Below are positions 7,963-16,106 of a stretch of 33,375 nucleotides of DNA, in pieces. The notes beneath the pieces are model-generated. The model saw nothing but the letters and a program-made list of their open reading frames with translations, was not told the origin of the DNA and made no database searches. The stretch covers positions 1 to 33,375 of the forward strand of contig DASROJ010000027.1 in assembly GCA_035646975.1 (NCBI GenBank). The letters are read 5' to 3'. The stretch is from DASROJ01 sp035646975. GTDB lineage: Bacteria > Acidobacteriota > Polarisedimenticolia > JACPZX01 > DASXTC01. The number at the start of each line of letters is the position of its first letter. Position 1 is the first letter of the stretch. Both the position numbers and the translations under genes were made by a program.

Positions 7963-8116
7963 GAAAATGCCCCCGATGCGTGTGAAGGTCCCGAGTTAAG
8001 TGATGGAATGAGCATCGGATGGAGGATTCCGGTTCGGGATTTTGAAGAGCTGCTCGTATCTAGTTTAAAATGAGCCGGTTATGAGCTCACCTTCACACGC
8101 ATCGGGGGCATTTTCT
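7962..8116 (+). mobile_element. MITE-like non-autonomous element, copy 1 (155 bp)
   Basis: The 155-bp sequence has perfect 28-bp terminal inverted repeats (7962-7989 and 8089-8116), beginning AGAAAATGCCCCCGATGCGT. It is flanked by a 9-bp direct duplication with one mismatch: CATTGGATA (7953-7961) and CATTGGCTA (8117-8125). A second copy at 28723-28877 differs at about 10 positions. No transposase is encoded, so it would have to be moved in trans. The interior is less GC-rich than its surroundings and holds a promoter (8042-8071) and an ATG (8081) pointing towards the downstream LVIVD gene. The parental transposon family was not identified; 8-9-bp duplications occur in several IS families. Confidence 0.85.
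8042..8071 (+). promoter_or_regulatory. Outward promoter inside MITE copy 1
   Basis: TTGAAG (8042-8047), 18-bp spacer, TAAAAT (8066-8071; five of six matches to TATAAT). It points at the LVIVD-repeat gene. Both hexamers and the spacer length are conserved in copy 2 even though the spacer has two substitutions. Confidence 0.5.
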
Positions 8117-8134
8117 CATTGGCTAGGAAGGTGA
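8081..8134 (+). CDS. Possible 17-codon leader ORF spanning the MITE right end
   Basis: ATG at 8081, 9 bases after the MITE -10 box, reads MSSPSHASGAFSHWLGR and stops at TGA 8132-8134. The stop is two bases before the LVIVD gene ATG (8137) and overlaps its ribosome-binding site, a geometry that permits translational coupling. The same ATG in copy 2 is in frame with rarA. No independent evidence of translation. Confidence 0.25.
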   Translation: MSSPSHASGAFSHWLGR

Positions 8135-8136
8135 GG

Positions 8137-10854
8137 ATGGCGAGGATCGCCTGGCAGCCCGGGCTGTCGAAGCGGCTGTCCGCCGCCGGCGCGGTGATCC
8201 TCCTCGCCGTCCTGGCCGCGCGGGCCGGCGTGCCCGCGCTCACGTCTGTGAGCCCGGGGCAGGGCGCCGATGATGAGTCGACCCCCCTCACGCTGACCGG
8301 CGACGGCTTCGAGCAGGGGACCCGCGTGTCGCTGCTCGGCGGCGGGCCAGCGCTCGAGTCGACCTATCTCCTCGCCGAGGGGGCCAGGGCCGTGGAGGTG
8401 ACGGGCAACCTCGCCTGCGTCGCCTACTACAGCCACACGGCGAAGCTCGGCGGGATACAGATACTCGATGTCGCGAATCCGGCGGCGCCGACGATGCTGG
8501 GAAGCTTCGAGACGGGCGACAGCGGGGTGGGGGTGGCCGCGGCCGGCGGGCTTGCCTACGTCGCCTTCCTGAATCCCTACACCTTCATCGGCGGCATGCA
8601 TCTGGTCGACATGAGCGACCCGGCCGATCCGATCCGGGTCGGCACTTTCTACACGCTGCAGGATCCCCAGTCGATCGCGGTGGAGGGGAACCACGTCTAT
8701 GTCGCGGACAGCTTCGAAGGGCTCAAGATCATCGACGTGACGGACCCGTCGGCTCCGTTCGAGGCCGGGCGTCTGGACACTCCGGGGATGGCTCGCGACG
8801 TGAAGGTGGCCGGCAGGTACGCCTACGTGGCCGACGGCGACGGCGGGTTCGAGGTCATCGATGTCGCCGATCCGGCGGCGCCCGTTCTGTCCGCGGTGCT
8901 CACAACGCCCGGCAACATGTTCACCGCCGTTGCGCTGGCGGGACCACGCGCCTACGTGACCGACGCCGTCGCCGGGCTGCTCGTGATCGATATCGCCGAT
9001 CCGGCGCATCCCGTGCTGAAGGGTCGCACGAACATTTCGGACACCCCGACGGGGGTGGCCTTCGCCGAGGGACGTGTGTACGTGGCGGCGGGATACAGCG
9101 GGTTGCAGGTGGTGGATGTCGGTGACGACGCGCATCCGCGAGTCGTGGGCAGCCGGGGACTGTTCGGCAACTCCGCCTATTTCTTCACCGTTGCCGTGGC
9201 GAACGGACATGCCTACGCCGCCGATCTGATCAACGGAGTGCAGGTGATCGACGTGAGCAGGCCGTCCGGCCCGCCATTGCGCGGGGGGCTGGCGCTGCCG
9301 GCCGAGGCGGTCGCCGTGGCGGTGCGCGGCGCGACGGTGTTCGTGGCGCAGGCCGACACCGGGCTGACGGCGATCGAGGCTACCGATCCTTCCGCCATGA
9401 CGGCGCTCGGCGCGCTGGACACGCCCGGCTCTGCGCAGGGCCTTGCGGCCGACGGGGACGACCTGTTCGTCGCGGACGGGCCGAGCGGTCTTCTGGTGGT
9501 CGACGCGGCGAATCCAGCGGCCATGAGCATTGCCGCGACGCTGGACACGCCGGGCGAGGCGATGGGGGTGGCGGTGGCGGGCGGCCTCGCCTTCGTCGCG
9601 GATGGTTCCAGGGGAGTCGAGGTGATCGATGTGAACGATCCGCTGCATCCGACAATTGTCGGCGCTTACGATACGCCCGGGTCGGCTCGCAATGTCGCGA
9701 TCGATGGGTCGCATGCGTTCGTCGCCGATGATTTCAGGGGGATCGAGATTCTCGACATCACCCGGCCGACCTCCCCCACGCTGGCAGGCAAGTACGACAC
9801 CCCGGGCCGCGCGATGGGCGTCGCACTGAAAGGCGGGTATGCGTATGTCGCCGACCTGAACAGGGGCGTGCAGATCCTCGATGTCTCCAACCCGGCGGCG
9901 CCCGTGCTGGCGCAGAGCCTGGGCACACCAGGCGGCGCGAGCGGCGTGGCGGTGTCGGGTGACAGACTCTTTGTCGCCGACGGGTTCGCCGGGTTGATGG
10001 AGATCGACATCGCCGATCCATCCCACCCGGTGGTCACGGGGTCGTATGACACGCCCGGCTCGGCCACCGGGGTGACTCTGTCGGCCGGACTCGCCTGGGT
10101 CGCCGATGGCAACGGCGGTCTGCGTGTCGTTCGACCGAATCCTGCCATACCGGCTCCTTCCCTGATCACCAACGGGACGATCCAGGTGACGCTGCCGGCC
10201 GGTATCAATCCGGGCGTCTACGATGTCCAGGCGGGCGGCACGGCAGGCTCGACTCAAACGCTTCCGAACGCCTATGTCGTCTGCCACGATCCGAACCTGA
10301 CGGCCAGGCTGGTGCCATCGCGTTGGCCCGTGCCTTCCTCCTCGGCGCCGTCGATCCTCTGGCGCCTCGAGCTGGACGGAGACGCTTCGTTGTTCCAGCC
10401 GCAGCCGCAGCACCAGGCGCGGCTTCTTCTTCCGGTGCTGCCTTCCGTTGTGTCAATCCAGTACGCGTCCGGCCGCGAGGCGATCGAGATCCGGCCGTCA
10501 TCCACGCGTGGCTCGGCAGAGGTGCGGCTGATCGGCGCAGATCGCGCCGCCTTGATGTCGCTGTGGGAGTCGATTGCCGGTCAGGGAGGAGTCAACCTTG
10601 CGCGATTTGACAATCGCGGATACGGTGAACTGAGTCTTGCCATCGTGCCTGCAGGAGACCCGGGCGACAACGCAGGGCCGAAGGGCGGACCGCCACGCGT
10701 GCGTTATGAATTCGATGGCGACCGTCTCACGGCGGCGCGGGCGTATGGCGCGGGAGCCGACTTCGTCTTCGAAGTGAGCGCCGCGGCCGGCGGATGCGGG
10801 ACCACCCTGCGCATCGGCTTCGCGCAGGCGGCTCGTGCCGCGTCGGCGAAATGA
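8137..10854 (+). CDS. Exported LVIVD-repeat (beta-propeller-like) protein
   Basis: 905 aa from the ATG at 8137, which has an AGGAAGG ribosome-binding site 5 bp upstream; a TTG at 8119 is possible but lies in the MITE target duplication. Residues about 16-31 are a signal peptide or anchor (AAGAVILLAVLAARAG). A short IPT/TIG-like stretch follows (ALTSVSPGQGADDESTPLTL). Residues about 90-665 carry thirteen roughly 43-residue LVIVD repeats, each with a core such as GGFEVIDVADPAAPVL plus a VAVAGGLAYVAD strand, and a partial fourteenth. These build a propeller-like surface domain by family. The C-terminal 200 residues are beta-rich and unrecognised. Its last codons overlap the region upstream of the sugar dehydrogenase gene. 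Confidence 0.88.
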   Translation: MARIAWQPGLSKRLSAAGAVILLAVLAARAGVPALTSVSPGQGADDESTPLTLTGDGFEQGTRVSLLGGGPALESTYLLAEGARAVEVTGNLACVAYYSHTAKLGGIQILDVANPAAPTMLGSFETGDSGVGVAAAGGLAYVAFLNPYTFIGGMHLVDMSDPADPIRVGTFYTLQDPQSIAVEGNHVYVADSFEGLKIIDVTDPSAPFEAGRLDTPGMARDVKVAGRYAYVADGDGGFEVIDVADPAAPVLSAVLTTPGNMFTAVALAGPRAYVTDAVAGLLVIDIADPAHPVLKGRTNISDTPTGVAFAEGRVYVAAGYSGLQVVDVGDDAHPRVVGSRGLFGNSAYFFTVAVANGHAYAADLINGVQVIDVSRPSGPPLRGGLALPAEAVAVAVRGATVFVAQADTGLTAIEATDPSAMTALGALDTPGSAQGLAADGDDLFVADGPSGLLVVDAANPAAMSIAATLDTPGEAMGVAVAGGLAFVADGSRGVEVIDVNDPLHPTIVGAYDTPGSARNVAIDGSHAFVADDFRGIEILDITRPTSPTLAGKYDTPGRAMGVALKGGYAYVADLNRGVQILDVSNPAAPVLAQSLGTPGGASGVAVSGDRLFVADGFAGLMEIDIADPSHPVVTGSYDTPGSATGVTLSAGLAWVADGNGGLRVVRPNPAIPAPSLITNGTIQVTLPAGINPGVYDVQAGGTAGSTQTLPNAYVVCHDPNLTARLVPSRWPVPSSSAPSILWRLELDGDASLFQPQPQHQARLLLPVLPSVVSIQYASGREAIEIRPSSTRGSAEVRLIGADRAALMSLWESIAGQGGVNLARFDNRGYGELSLAIVPAGDPGDNAGPKGGPPRVRYEFDGDRLTAARAYGAGADFVFEVSAAAGGCGTTLRIGFAQAARAASAK

Positions 10855-10886
10855 TCGTGCTGCCGGACCCAGGAGGGCTCAACGAC

Positions 10887-12500
10887 TTGGTGAAACCAGT
10901 TCTCGCAACGGTCCTGCTGGTGGGCGCGGCGGCCATCACCCCCGCGCGAGGCGACTGCGTCGGCGTGCATCCGGTGGGCAACACCACGCTGAGGACCGTC
11001 GCCGTGGTCACCGGGCTGACCGGCCGCCCGCTTTTCGTGACCTCTCCTCCGGCAGACACGAACCGGCTGTTCATCCTGGAGCAGAACGGGTTCATCCGGA
11101 TCAAGAAACGCGGCGATCCTCCCGCGACGGTCTCGACCTTTCTCGACATCAGCGCGAAGGTGCAGGCGGCGCCGTCCAACAACGAGATGGGCCTTCTCGG
11201 CATGGCGTTCGATCCTGACTACGCGACCAACGGCTTCTTCTATCTCAACTATACCGAGGGACCTATCCTCGGGCCCTGGTTCACGGTGGTGGCGCGCTAT
11301 TCGGTCACTCCGGGCTCTCCCGATCTCGGCGACCCCGACAGCGAGGTCCGTCTGCTGAGGTTCTCGCAACCGGAGAACAACCACAAAGGAGGTCAGCTCC
11401 AGTTCGGCCCGGATGGGATGCTCTATGTCTCCACCGGGGACGGCGGCGGTGGCGGAGACGCTCACGGCACCTGCGGCAATGGCCAGGAACTCTCCGCGCT
11501 GCTCGGAAAGATGCTGCGGATTGATGTGCGCGGCATCGACCCGGCCAGCGTTGCGCCCGACTGCGGCGGAGCCACGGCAGGATACAGGGTACCGTCAGGC
11601 AATCCGTTTGCCGACGGTCTCGGCGGATTGTGCGACGAGGTCTGGTCCTACGGGCTTCGCAATCCGTGGCGGTCCAGCTTCGATGCCGCCACCGGCGACC
11701 TGTACGTCGCCGATGTCGGACAGAACTGCTGGGAGGAGATCAACTACACCCCGGCCGGAGTCGGCGGCAAGAACTACGCCTGGCGGATGATGGAAGGCAC
11801 GCATTGCTTCAATCCCTCCACTCCGAGCACCTGCAACCCGACACCAGCGACCTGCGGCACGGTGCCTCCGTGCAACGACCCATCCTACGCCCGACCGATC
11901 CTCGATTACGGGCACACCGCGGGCGCCTGTTCTGTCACCGGTGGCTATGTCTACCGCGGTTGCCAGATGCCGAACTACTCAGGGATCTATTTCTACGGCG
12001 ATTACTGCGCGGGATTCATCCGCGGTCTGCGCGTTTCGGGGGGTGTGGCGACCAACCTCCAGGATTACACCAGCCAACTCGATCCCGGGGCGTCGTTGCT
12101 CTTCAGCCTCACCAGCTTCAGCGTCGACGTCCAGGGAGAGATCTACATCACCGACAGGGACGGGATTGTCCTGCGCATCGTTCCACCATTTCCGAGTCTC
12201 GAGGTCTCCGGGGACGGCGCGGCGGCCGATTTCCGTCTCTCCCAGGCGGCATGGGTCTGGGAAAACCTGCAGTTCACCACGATGAACCCGGTCGCTTCGT
12301 ACCGTGTCTATCGCGGCGCGCCGGCGGGCGGCTTCCGGTGCGTCCTCGCCACGTCGGCGACACAGTGGGTCGGCGGTGACCCCGCGCTGCCCGCCCCCGG
12401 TGCGATGTTCGCCTACCTGGTGACGGCGATCAGCCCCACCGGCGAGCAGACCGCCACCGGCAGCCCGTCCGCCACGCTGCTGCCCGACCCCTGCCCATGA
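10887..12500 (+). CDS. PQQ-dependent aldose sugar dehydrogenase (GSDH family), secreted
   Basis: 537 aa. The TTG at 10887 was chosen because a strong AGGAGG (10871-10876) lies 10 bp upstream and it yields a compact signal peptide (MVKPVLATVLLVGAAAITPARG). An ATG at 10851 overlapping the previous stop (ATGA) is the alternative. The GSDH propeller is shown by NRLFILEQNGFIRI, EMGLLGMAFDPDYATNGFFYLNY, NNHKGGQLQFGPDGMLYVSTGDGG, GKMLRIDV and YGLRNPWRSSFD; the last is a PQQ-site motif of this family. Such enzymes oxidise aldoses in the periplasm and pass electrons to the respiratory chain. The last 95 or so residues form an Fn3-like module (SYRVYRG ... FAYLVTAISPTGEQT) resembling the N-terminal module of the DUF1800 protein. 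Confidence 0.88.
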   Translation: MVKPVLATVLLVGAAAITPARGDCVGVHPVGNTTLRTVAVVTGLTGRPLFVTSPPADTNRLFILEQNGFIRIKKRGDPPATVSTFLDISAKVQAAPSNNEMGLLGMAFDPDYATNGFFYLNYTEGPILGPWFTVVARYSVTPGSPDLGDPDSEVRLLRFSQPENNHKGGQLQFGPDGMLYVSTGDGGGGGDAHGTCGNGQELSALLGKMLRIDVRGIDPASVAPDCGGATAGYRVPSGNPFADGLGGLCDEVWSYGLRNPWRSSFDAATGDLYVADVGQNCWEEINYTPAGVGGKNYAWRMMEGTHCFNPSTPSTCNPTPATCGTVPPCNDPSYARPILDYGHTAGACSVTGGYVYRGCQMPNYSGIYFYGDYCAGFIRGLRVSGGVATNLQDYTSQLDPGASLLFSLTSFSVDVQGEIYITDRDGIVLRIVPPFPSLEVSGDGAAADFRLSQAAWVWENLQFTTMNPVASYRVYRGAPAGGFRCVLATSATQWVGGDPALPAPGAMFAYLVTAISPTGEQTATGSPSATLLPDPCP

Positions 12501-12553
12501 GGTCATGAGCGGATGATCTCCCGGGCTCACGCGTGCAGGAAACGGGTGAACGG

Positions 12554-12567
12554 GTGAACGCGTTCAC
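12554..12567. other. 14-bp perfect palindrome between convergent genes
   Basis: GTGAACGCGTTCAC at 12554-12567 is a perfect palindrome, preceded by a direct repeat of its left half (gggtgaac twice, 12544-12559). It lies between the convergent sugar dehydrogenase and amidohydrolase genes. There is no T-tract, so it is not a standard intrinsic terminator; it might be a protein-binding site. Confidence 0.45.
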
Positions 12568-12581
12568 GGAGGCACGGTGGC

Positions 12582-13466
12582 TCAAGGCCCCGGGAACAGA
12601 CGCAGCGCGTTGTCCTGCACGATGCGCCGCTTCGCATCCGTCGAGAGGTAGTCGTCGGGCAGCCTCAGCAGCGCCTCGACGTTGGCGCCGATGTCACGCA
12701 CGCCCGGGCTCGGCCAGTCGCTGCCGAAGACGACCCGGTCGGCGACCTCTCCCAGTCGCGGGAAATACTGAGGCAGGTTTTTCGGCGGGATCCCCGACAG
12801 GTCGAGCCAGACGTTCGGATGCCGCCGCATGAGAAAGAAACAGGTCTCCATCCAGAGAGGCCGGCCGCCGTGCGCCATGACAATCCTCAGGTCGGGATAA
12901 TCCACGGCCACGTCGTCGATGCCGATCGGATCGCCGTAACGGCTGCGCGCGCCCGGGAAGATCGATGTGCCGGTGTGAATGATAACGGGCAGGCTGCGCC
13001 GGGAGGCGGCCGCGTAAAGCGAGGCGAGCGACGCGCCGGTCGGGCCCGGCACGAGATAGTCCGCTGGAGCCACCAGCATGTGAGGCGGGTGCAGCTTGAG
13101 CGCCCGGATCCCCGCGTCGGCCAGACGCTCGACCTCGTCGCCCGCGTTGGCGATCAATCCGGGATGGACGCCGCCCACCGCGATGAGCCGGTCCGGCGCG
13201 GACCTGGCGTAGCGAACCGCGAAGTCGTTTGTCTCATGGCCGAATCCCATGATGGCCGGCGCCGGATAGTTGATCAGCGCGGCCCGCTCGATACCGGCTT
13301 CGTCCAGGTAACCGAGAAAGGCGGCAGGGTCGCGGCTCATCTCGATGATCCTGTCGAAATCGGGACGCCCACGCCGCATCCGATCCAGCGTAGCCGGGCG
13401 GAACGTCTCCCAGGGCTGCATGTGAACGTGGACATCGGTGACGCGCAAAGACCCGTGACGGGTCAT
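12582..13466 (-). CDS. Amidohydrolase family 2 protein (TIM-barrel metal-dependent hydrolase)
   Basis: 294 aa. Metal-ligand motifs of the amidohydrolase-2 (ACMSD-like) family are present: DVHVHMQ (His13, His15), the IHTGTS strand with its His, the MAHGG His and the Asp in FGSDWPSPGV. Family members hydrolyse or decarboxylate aromatic and other cyclic acids; the substrate here is unknown. The ATG at 13466 overlaps the stop of the hydroxyacyl-CoA dehydrogenase gene (ATGA), so the pair is translationally coupled. Together with the divergent aldehyde dehydrogenase/crotonase operon it suggests degradation of a CoA-activated or aromatic carboxylate (inference). No signal peptide. Confidence 0.85.
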   Translation of the reverse strand: MTRHGSLRVTDVHVHMQPWETFRPATLDRMRRGRPDFDRIIEMSRDPAAFLGYLDEAGIERAALINYPAPAIMGFGHETNDFAVRYARSAPDRLIAVGGVHPGLIANAGDEVERLADAGIRALKLHPPHMLVAPADYLVPGPTGASLASLYAAASRRSLPVIIHTGTSIFPGARSRYGDPIGIDDVAVDYPDLRIVMAHGGRPLWMETCFFLMRRHPNVWLDLSGIPPKNLPQYFPRLGEVADRVVFGSDWPSPGVRDIGANVEALLRLPDDYLSTDAKRRIVQDNALRLFPGP

Positions 13467-14344
13467 GCTTTCTTCTTCGCGGTGTCGTCCCACCGGTGGA
13501 ACCCCTGCCCGGTCTTCTTGCCGAGCCTGCCTTCGCCCACCAGACGACGAAGGATGTCGGGCGGCCGGAACTGGTCGGCGCCCAGCTCGCGGTGGAGAAT
13601 CTCGGCGATGCTCAGACGCACGTCGAGCCCCACCAGATCGCTCACCTTGAGCGGCCCCATCGGGTGGCCGTAGCCCAGCTCCATCGCCCGGTCGATGTCT
13701 GGCGCCGAAGCCACTCCCTGCTCGAGCATCCGCATTGCCTCGAGCCCCAGCGCCAGGCCGAGCCTCGAGGTGGCGAAGCCCGGGCTGTCCTTCACCACGA
13801 TGGCCTCCTTTCCCAGGGCCGACACGAACTTTCGTGACGCTTCGAGCACCGCATCGTCGGTGAGCTCGCCGCGGACGATCTCCACCAGCTTCATGATGTG
13901 CGGCGGGTTGAAGAAGTGCAGACCGATCACCCGGGAGGGGGACGACGCGGCTTCGGCGATGGTCGTGATGGACAAGGACGACGTGTTGCTGGCCAGGATC
14001 GTCGAAGCGCCGCAGACGCGGCTCAGCTCCGCGAATACTTTTTTCTTGAGGTCCATGATCTCGGGGATCGCCTCGATGGCCAGGTCGGTCCCGGAGACGG
14101 CCGTCGCCAGGTCGCTGCTCGACGTCAGGTTCCCGCGCGCCCGATCGGCCTGATCGGCCGCAATCTTGCCACGGCGAACGCCGTCGTCGATCTGGGACAC
14201 GGCGCGATCGTGGCCGCGTTGCAGCGCCGCGGGATCGAGGTCGAACATCACGCTGCTGAAGCCCGCCAGCGCGGCCGCCTGCGCGATGCCGGCTCCCATC
14301 GTTCCCGCGCCGAGGACCGTCACCTTGCGGATTGTCGGAGACAT
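13463..14344 (-). CDS. 3-hydroxyacyl-CoA (3-hydroxybutyryl-CoA) dehydrogenase
   Basis: 293 aa, typical for single-domain Hbd/PaaH-type enzymes. The N-terminal Rossmann motif is VTVLGAGTMGAGIAQAAALAG. Catalytic His is in GLHFFNPPHIMKLVEIVRG, and the Glu partner lies in IEAIPE. The C-terminal dimerisation domain shows GYGHPMGPLKVSDLVGLD. It oxidises L-3-hydroxyacyl-CoA to 3-ketoacyl-CoA with NAD in the cytosol. A TAGCAT hexamer ends 6 bases before the ATG and no Shine-Dalgarno is seen, so the message may be leaderless. It is divergent from the aldehyde dehydrogenase/crotonase operon, whose hydratases would provide its substrate (inference). Confidence 0.92.
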   Translation of the reverse strand: MSPTIRKVTVLGAGTMGAGIAQAAALAGFSSVMFDLDPAALQRGHDRAVSQIDDGVRRGKIAADQADRARGNLTSSSDLATAVSGTDLAIEAIPEIMDLKKKVFAELSRVCGASTILASNTSSLSITTIAEAASSPSRVIGLHFFNPPHIMKLVEIVRGELTDDAVLEASRKFVSALGKEAIVVKDSPGFATSRLGLALGLEAMRMLEQGVASAPDIDRAMELGYGHPMGPLKVSDLVGLDVRLSIAEILHRELGADQFRPPDILRRLVGEGRLGKKTGQGFHRWDDTAKKKA

Positions 14345-14449
14345 GCCGTCATGCTACAACAGAGATCAGTCCACTTGAAGCGGGACCGCGTCGGCCGGGG
14401 CGGCGTGGCCGCGCGCGCAGGATTGCCGGGCAGCCAGGCGGGCTTCCGT

Positions 14450-14479
14450 TTGACATCGAGCCTCCGCATCTCGTACCAT
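14450..14479 (+). promoter_or_regulatory. Promoter of the aldehyde dehydrogenase/crotonase operon
   Basis: A perfect TTGACA (14450-14455), 18-bp spacer and TACCAT (14474-14479) in the 272-bp gap between divergent genes. It predicts a leader of about 130 nt. That leader contains an 8-bp palindrome GAACGTTC near 14540 that could be an operator. Nothing else in the gap looks coding. Confidence 0.5.
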
Positions 14480-14616
14480 GCCGGCCAAATCCTAGGAGAG
14501 ACGCGGGATACGCTCTGCCGCGTCGTACGTGTCCAGCGTGAACGTTCGGCGTGACGATGCCGCCGGATCGTCTCTTCCTTCAAGACTCACGCGTTTCACG
14601 GCTAACGAGGTCAGTC

Positions 14617-16089
14617 ATGCTCGCTCCCACGAAGGTGAAGGTCGAACCGGGCAAGCTCTTCATCAACGGCCAGTTCGTCGACGCGGCCGCCGGCGGGACG
14701 TTCGACACCATCAATCCCGCCACCGGCGACCTGCTCACCCAGGTCGCCGACGGGCGCGAACAGGACATCGACAGCGCGGTGAAGGCGGCCCGCGCCGCGT
14801 TCGATTCGGGTCCCTGGACGCGAAAGATGTCGGCGGCCGACCGCTCGAGGGTTCTCTGGAAGGTGGGCGACCTGCTGGCCGCGCACGCGGAAGAGCTCGG
14901 CGAGCTCGAGACGCTCGACTCGGGCAAACCGGTCACCGAGAACACGAAGATCGACGTGCCGATGGCCGCCGATTGCTTTCATTACTATGCCGGCTGGGCC
15001 ACGAAGATCCACGGCGACACCATCCCGGTGGCCGGCCCGTTTCTCAACTACACCCTGCGCGAGCCCGTGGGAGTGTGCGGCCAGATCACCCCGTGGAATT
15101 TCCCCCTGTTGATGGCCGCCTGGAAAGTCGCCCCGGCGCTGGCCTGTGGCAACACGGTGGTGCTCAAGCCCGCATCGTACACGCCGCTCACGGCGCTGCG
15201 GCTGGCCGCCCTGTGCAAGGAGGCCGGGCTTCCCGACGGAGTGCTCAATGTCGTGACCGGCTCCGGCTCGGTGGCGGGCATGGCGCTGGTGCGTCATCCG
15301 CTCGTGGACAAGATCGCCGTGACCGGCTCCACTCCGGTGGGCCAGCAGATCATGCGCGAGGCGGCCGGCACGCTCAAACGGGTTTCGCTCGAGCTGGGAG
15401 GCAAGTCGCCCAACATCGTGCTCGCCGACGCCGACCTGGACGCGGCCGCGCGCGGCGCCCAGGTGGGGATCTTCTACAACAAGGGGGAGATCTGCACCGC
15501 GGGCTCGCGACTGTTCGTGGAGGAATCGGTCCACGACGACTTCATGACCAGGCTGATTGATCGCACAAAAAAGACGATACCGTCCGACCCGCTCGATCCC
15601 AAGTGTCGCTTCGGGCCCCAGGTCTCGGAGGCCCAGATGAACACCATCCTGCGCTACATCGCAAAGGGAAGGGAAGAGGGCGCCCGTCTCGTGGCCGGGG
15701 GCAACCGCGCGAAGGTCGGAGATGGGCGCGGGTTCTTCGTCGAGCCGACCATCTTCGACGAGGTGCGCAACGACATGACCATCGCGCGCGAGGAGATCTT
15801 CGGCCCGGTGCTGTCGGTCATCAGGGTCAGGGATCTCGACGACGCCATCGCGAAGGGCAACGAGTCGATTTACGGGCTGGCCGCCGGGATCTGGACCCGC
15901 GACATCAAGAAGGCGCACCGGCTGGCCCGCGAGCTGCGCGCGGGAACAGTCTGGATCAACACCTACAACGTTCTCGACAACGCGTCGCCGTTCGGCGGAT
16001 ACAAGATGAGCGGTTTCGGCCGCGAGCTGGGCGCCGCGTCCATCGATCTGTACACCCAGACAAAGAGCGTCTGGGTGGATCTGTCCTGA
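14617..16089 (+). CDS. NAD(P)-dependent aldehyde dehydrogenase
   Basis: 490 aa, full length for the ALDH superfamily. The ATG at 14617 has AACGAGG 6 bp upstream and starts the usual FINGQFVDAAAGGTFDTINPATG N-terminus. Motifs: ITPWNFPLLMAAWKVAPALACGNTVVLKP (cofactor-binding Lys), VTGSTPVGQQI, LELGGKSPN (general-base Glu) and the nucleophile Cys in NKGEICTAGSR. It oxidises an aldehyde to the acid; the closest general type is betaine/aromatic aldehyde dehydrogenase, but substrate cannot be assigned. First gene of a tightly spaced operon: 17 bp to the first crotonase. It may remove an aldehyde arising in the same pathway (inference). Confidence 0.92.
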   Translation: MLAPTKVKVEPGKLFINGQFVDAAAGGTFDTINPATGDLLTQVADGREQDIDSAVKAARAAFDSGPWTRKMSAADRSRVLWKVGDLLAAHAEELGELETLDSGKPVTENTKIDVPMAADCFHYYAGWATKIHGDTIPVAGPFLNYTLREPVGVCGQITPWNFPLLMAAWKVAPALACGNTVVLKPASYTPLTALRLAALCKEAGLPDGVLNVVTGSGSVAGMALVRHPLVDKIAVTGSTPVGQQIMREAAGTLKRVSLELGGKSPNIVLADADLDAAARGAQVGIFYNKGEICTAGSRLFVEESVHDDFMTRLIDRTKKTIPSDPLDPKCRFGPQVSEAQMNTILRYIAKGREEGARLVAGGNRAKVGDGRGFFVEPTIFDEVRNDMTIAREEIFGPVLSVIRVRDLDDAIAKGNESIYGLAAGIWTRDIKKAHRLARELRAGTVWINTYNVLDNASPFGGYKMSGFGRELGAASIDLYTQTKSVWVDLS

Positions 16090-16106
16090 GAGAAGGGGAG
16101 AGCTGC

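Noticed and set aside
8119..8136. TTG start for the LVIVD protein inside the target duplication
   Set aside because: The ATG at 8137 has a good ribosome-binding site at proper spacing, and the TTG has none.
8116..10413. Long minus-strand open frame (765 codons) opposite the LVIVD gene
   Set aside because: Arg/His-rich periodic composition is the shadow of the plus-strand repeats in GC-rich DNA; the plus-strand product has signal peptide and recognised repeats.
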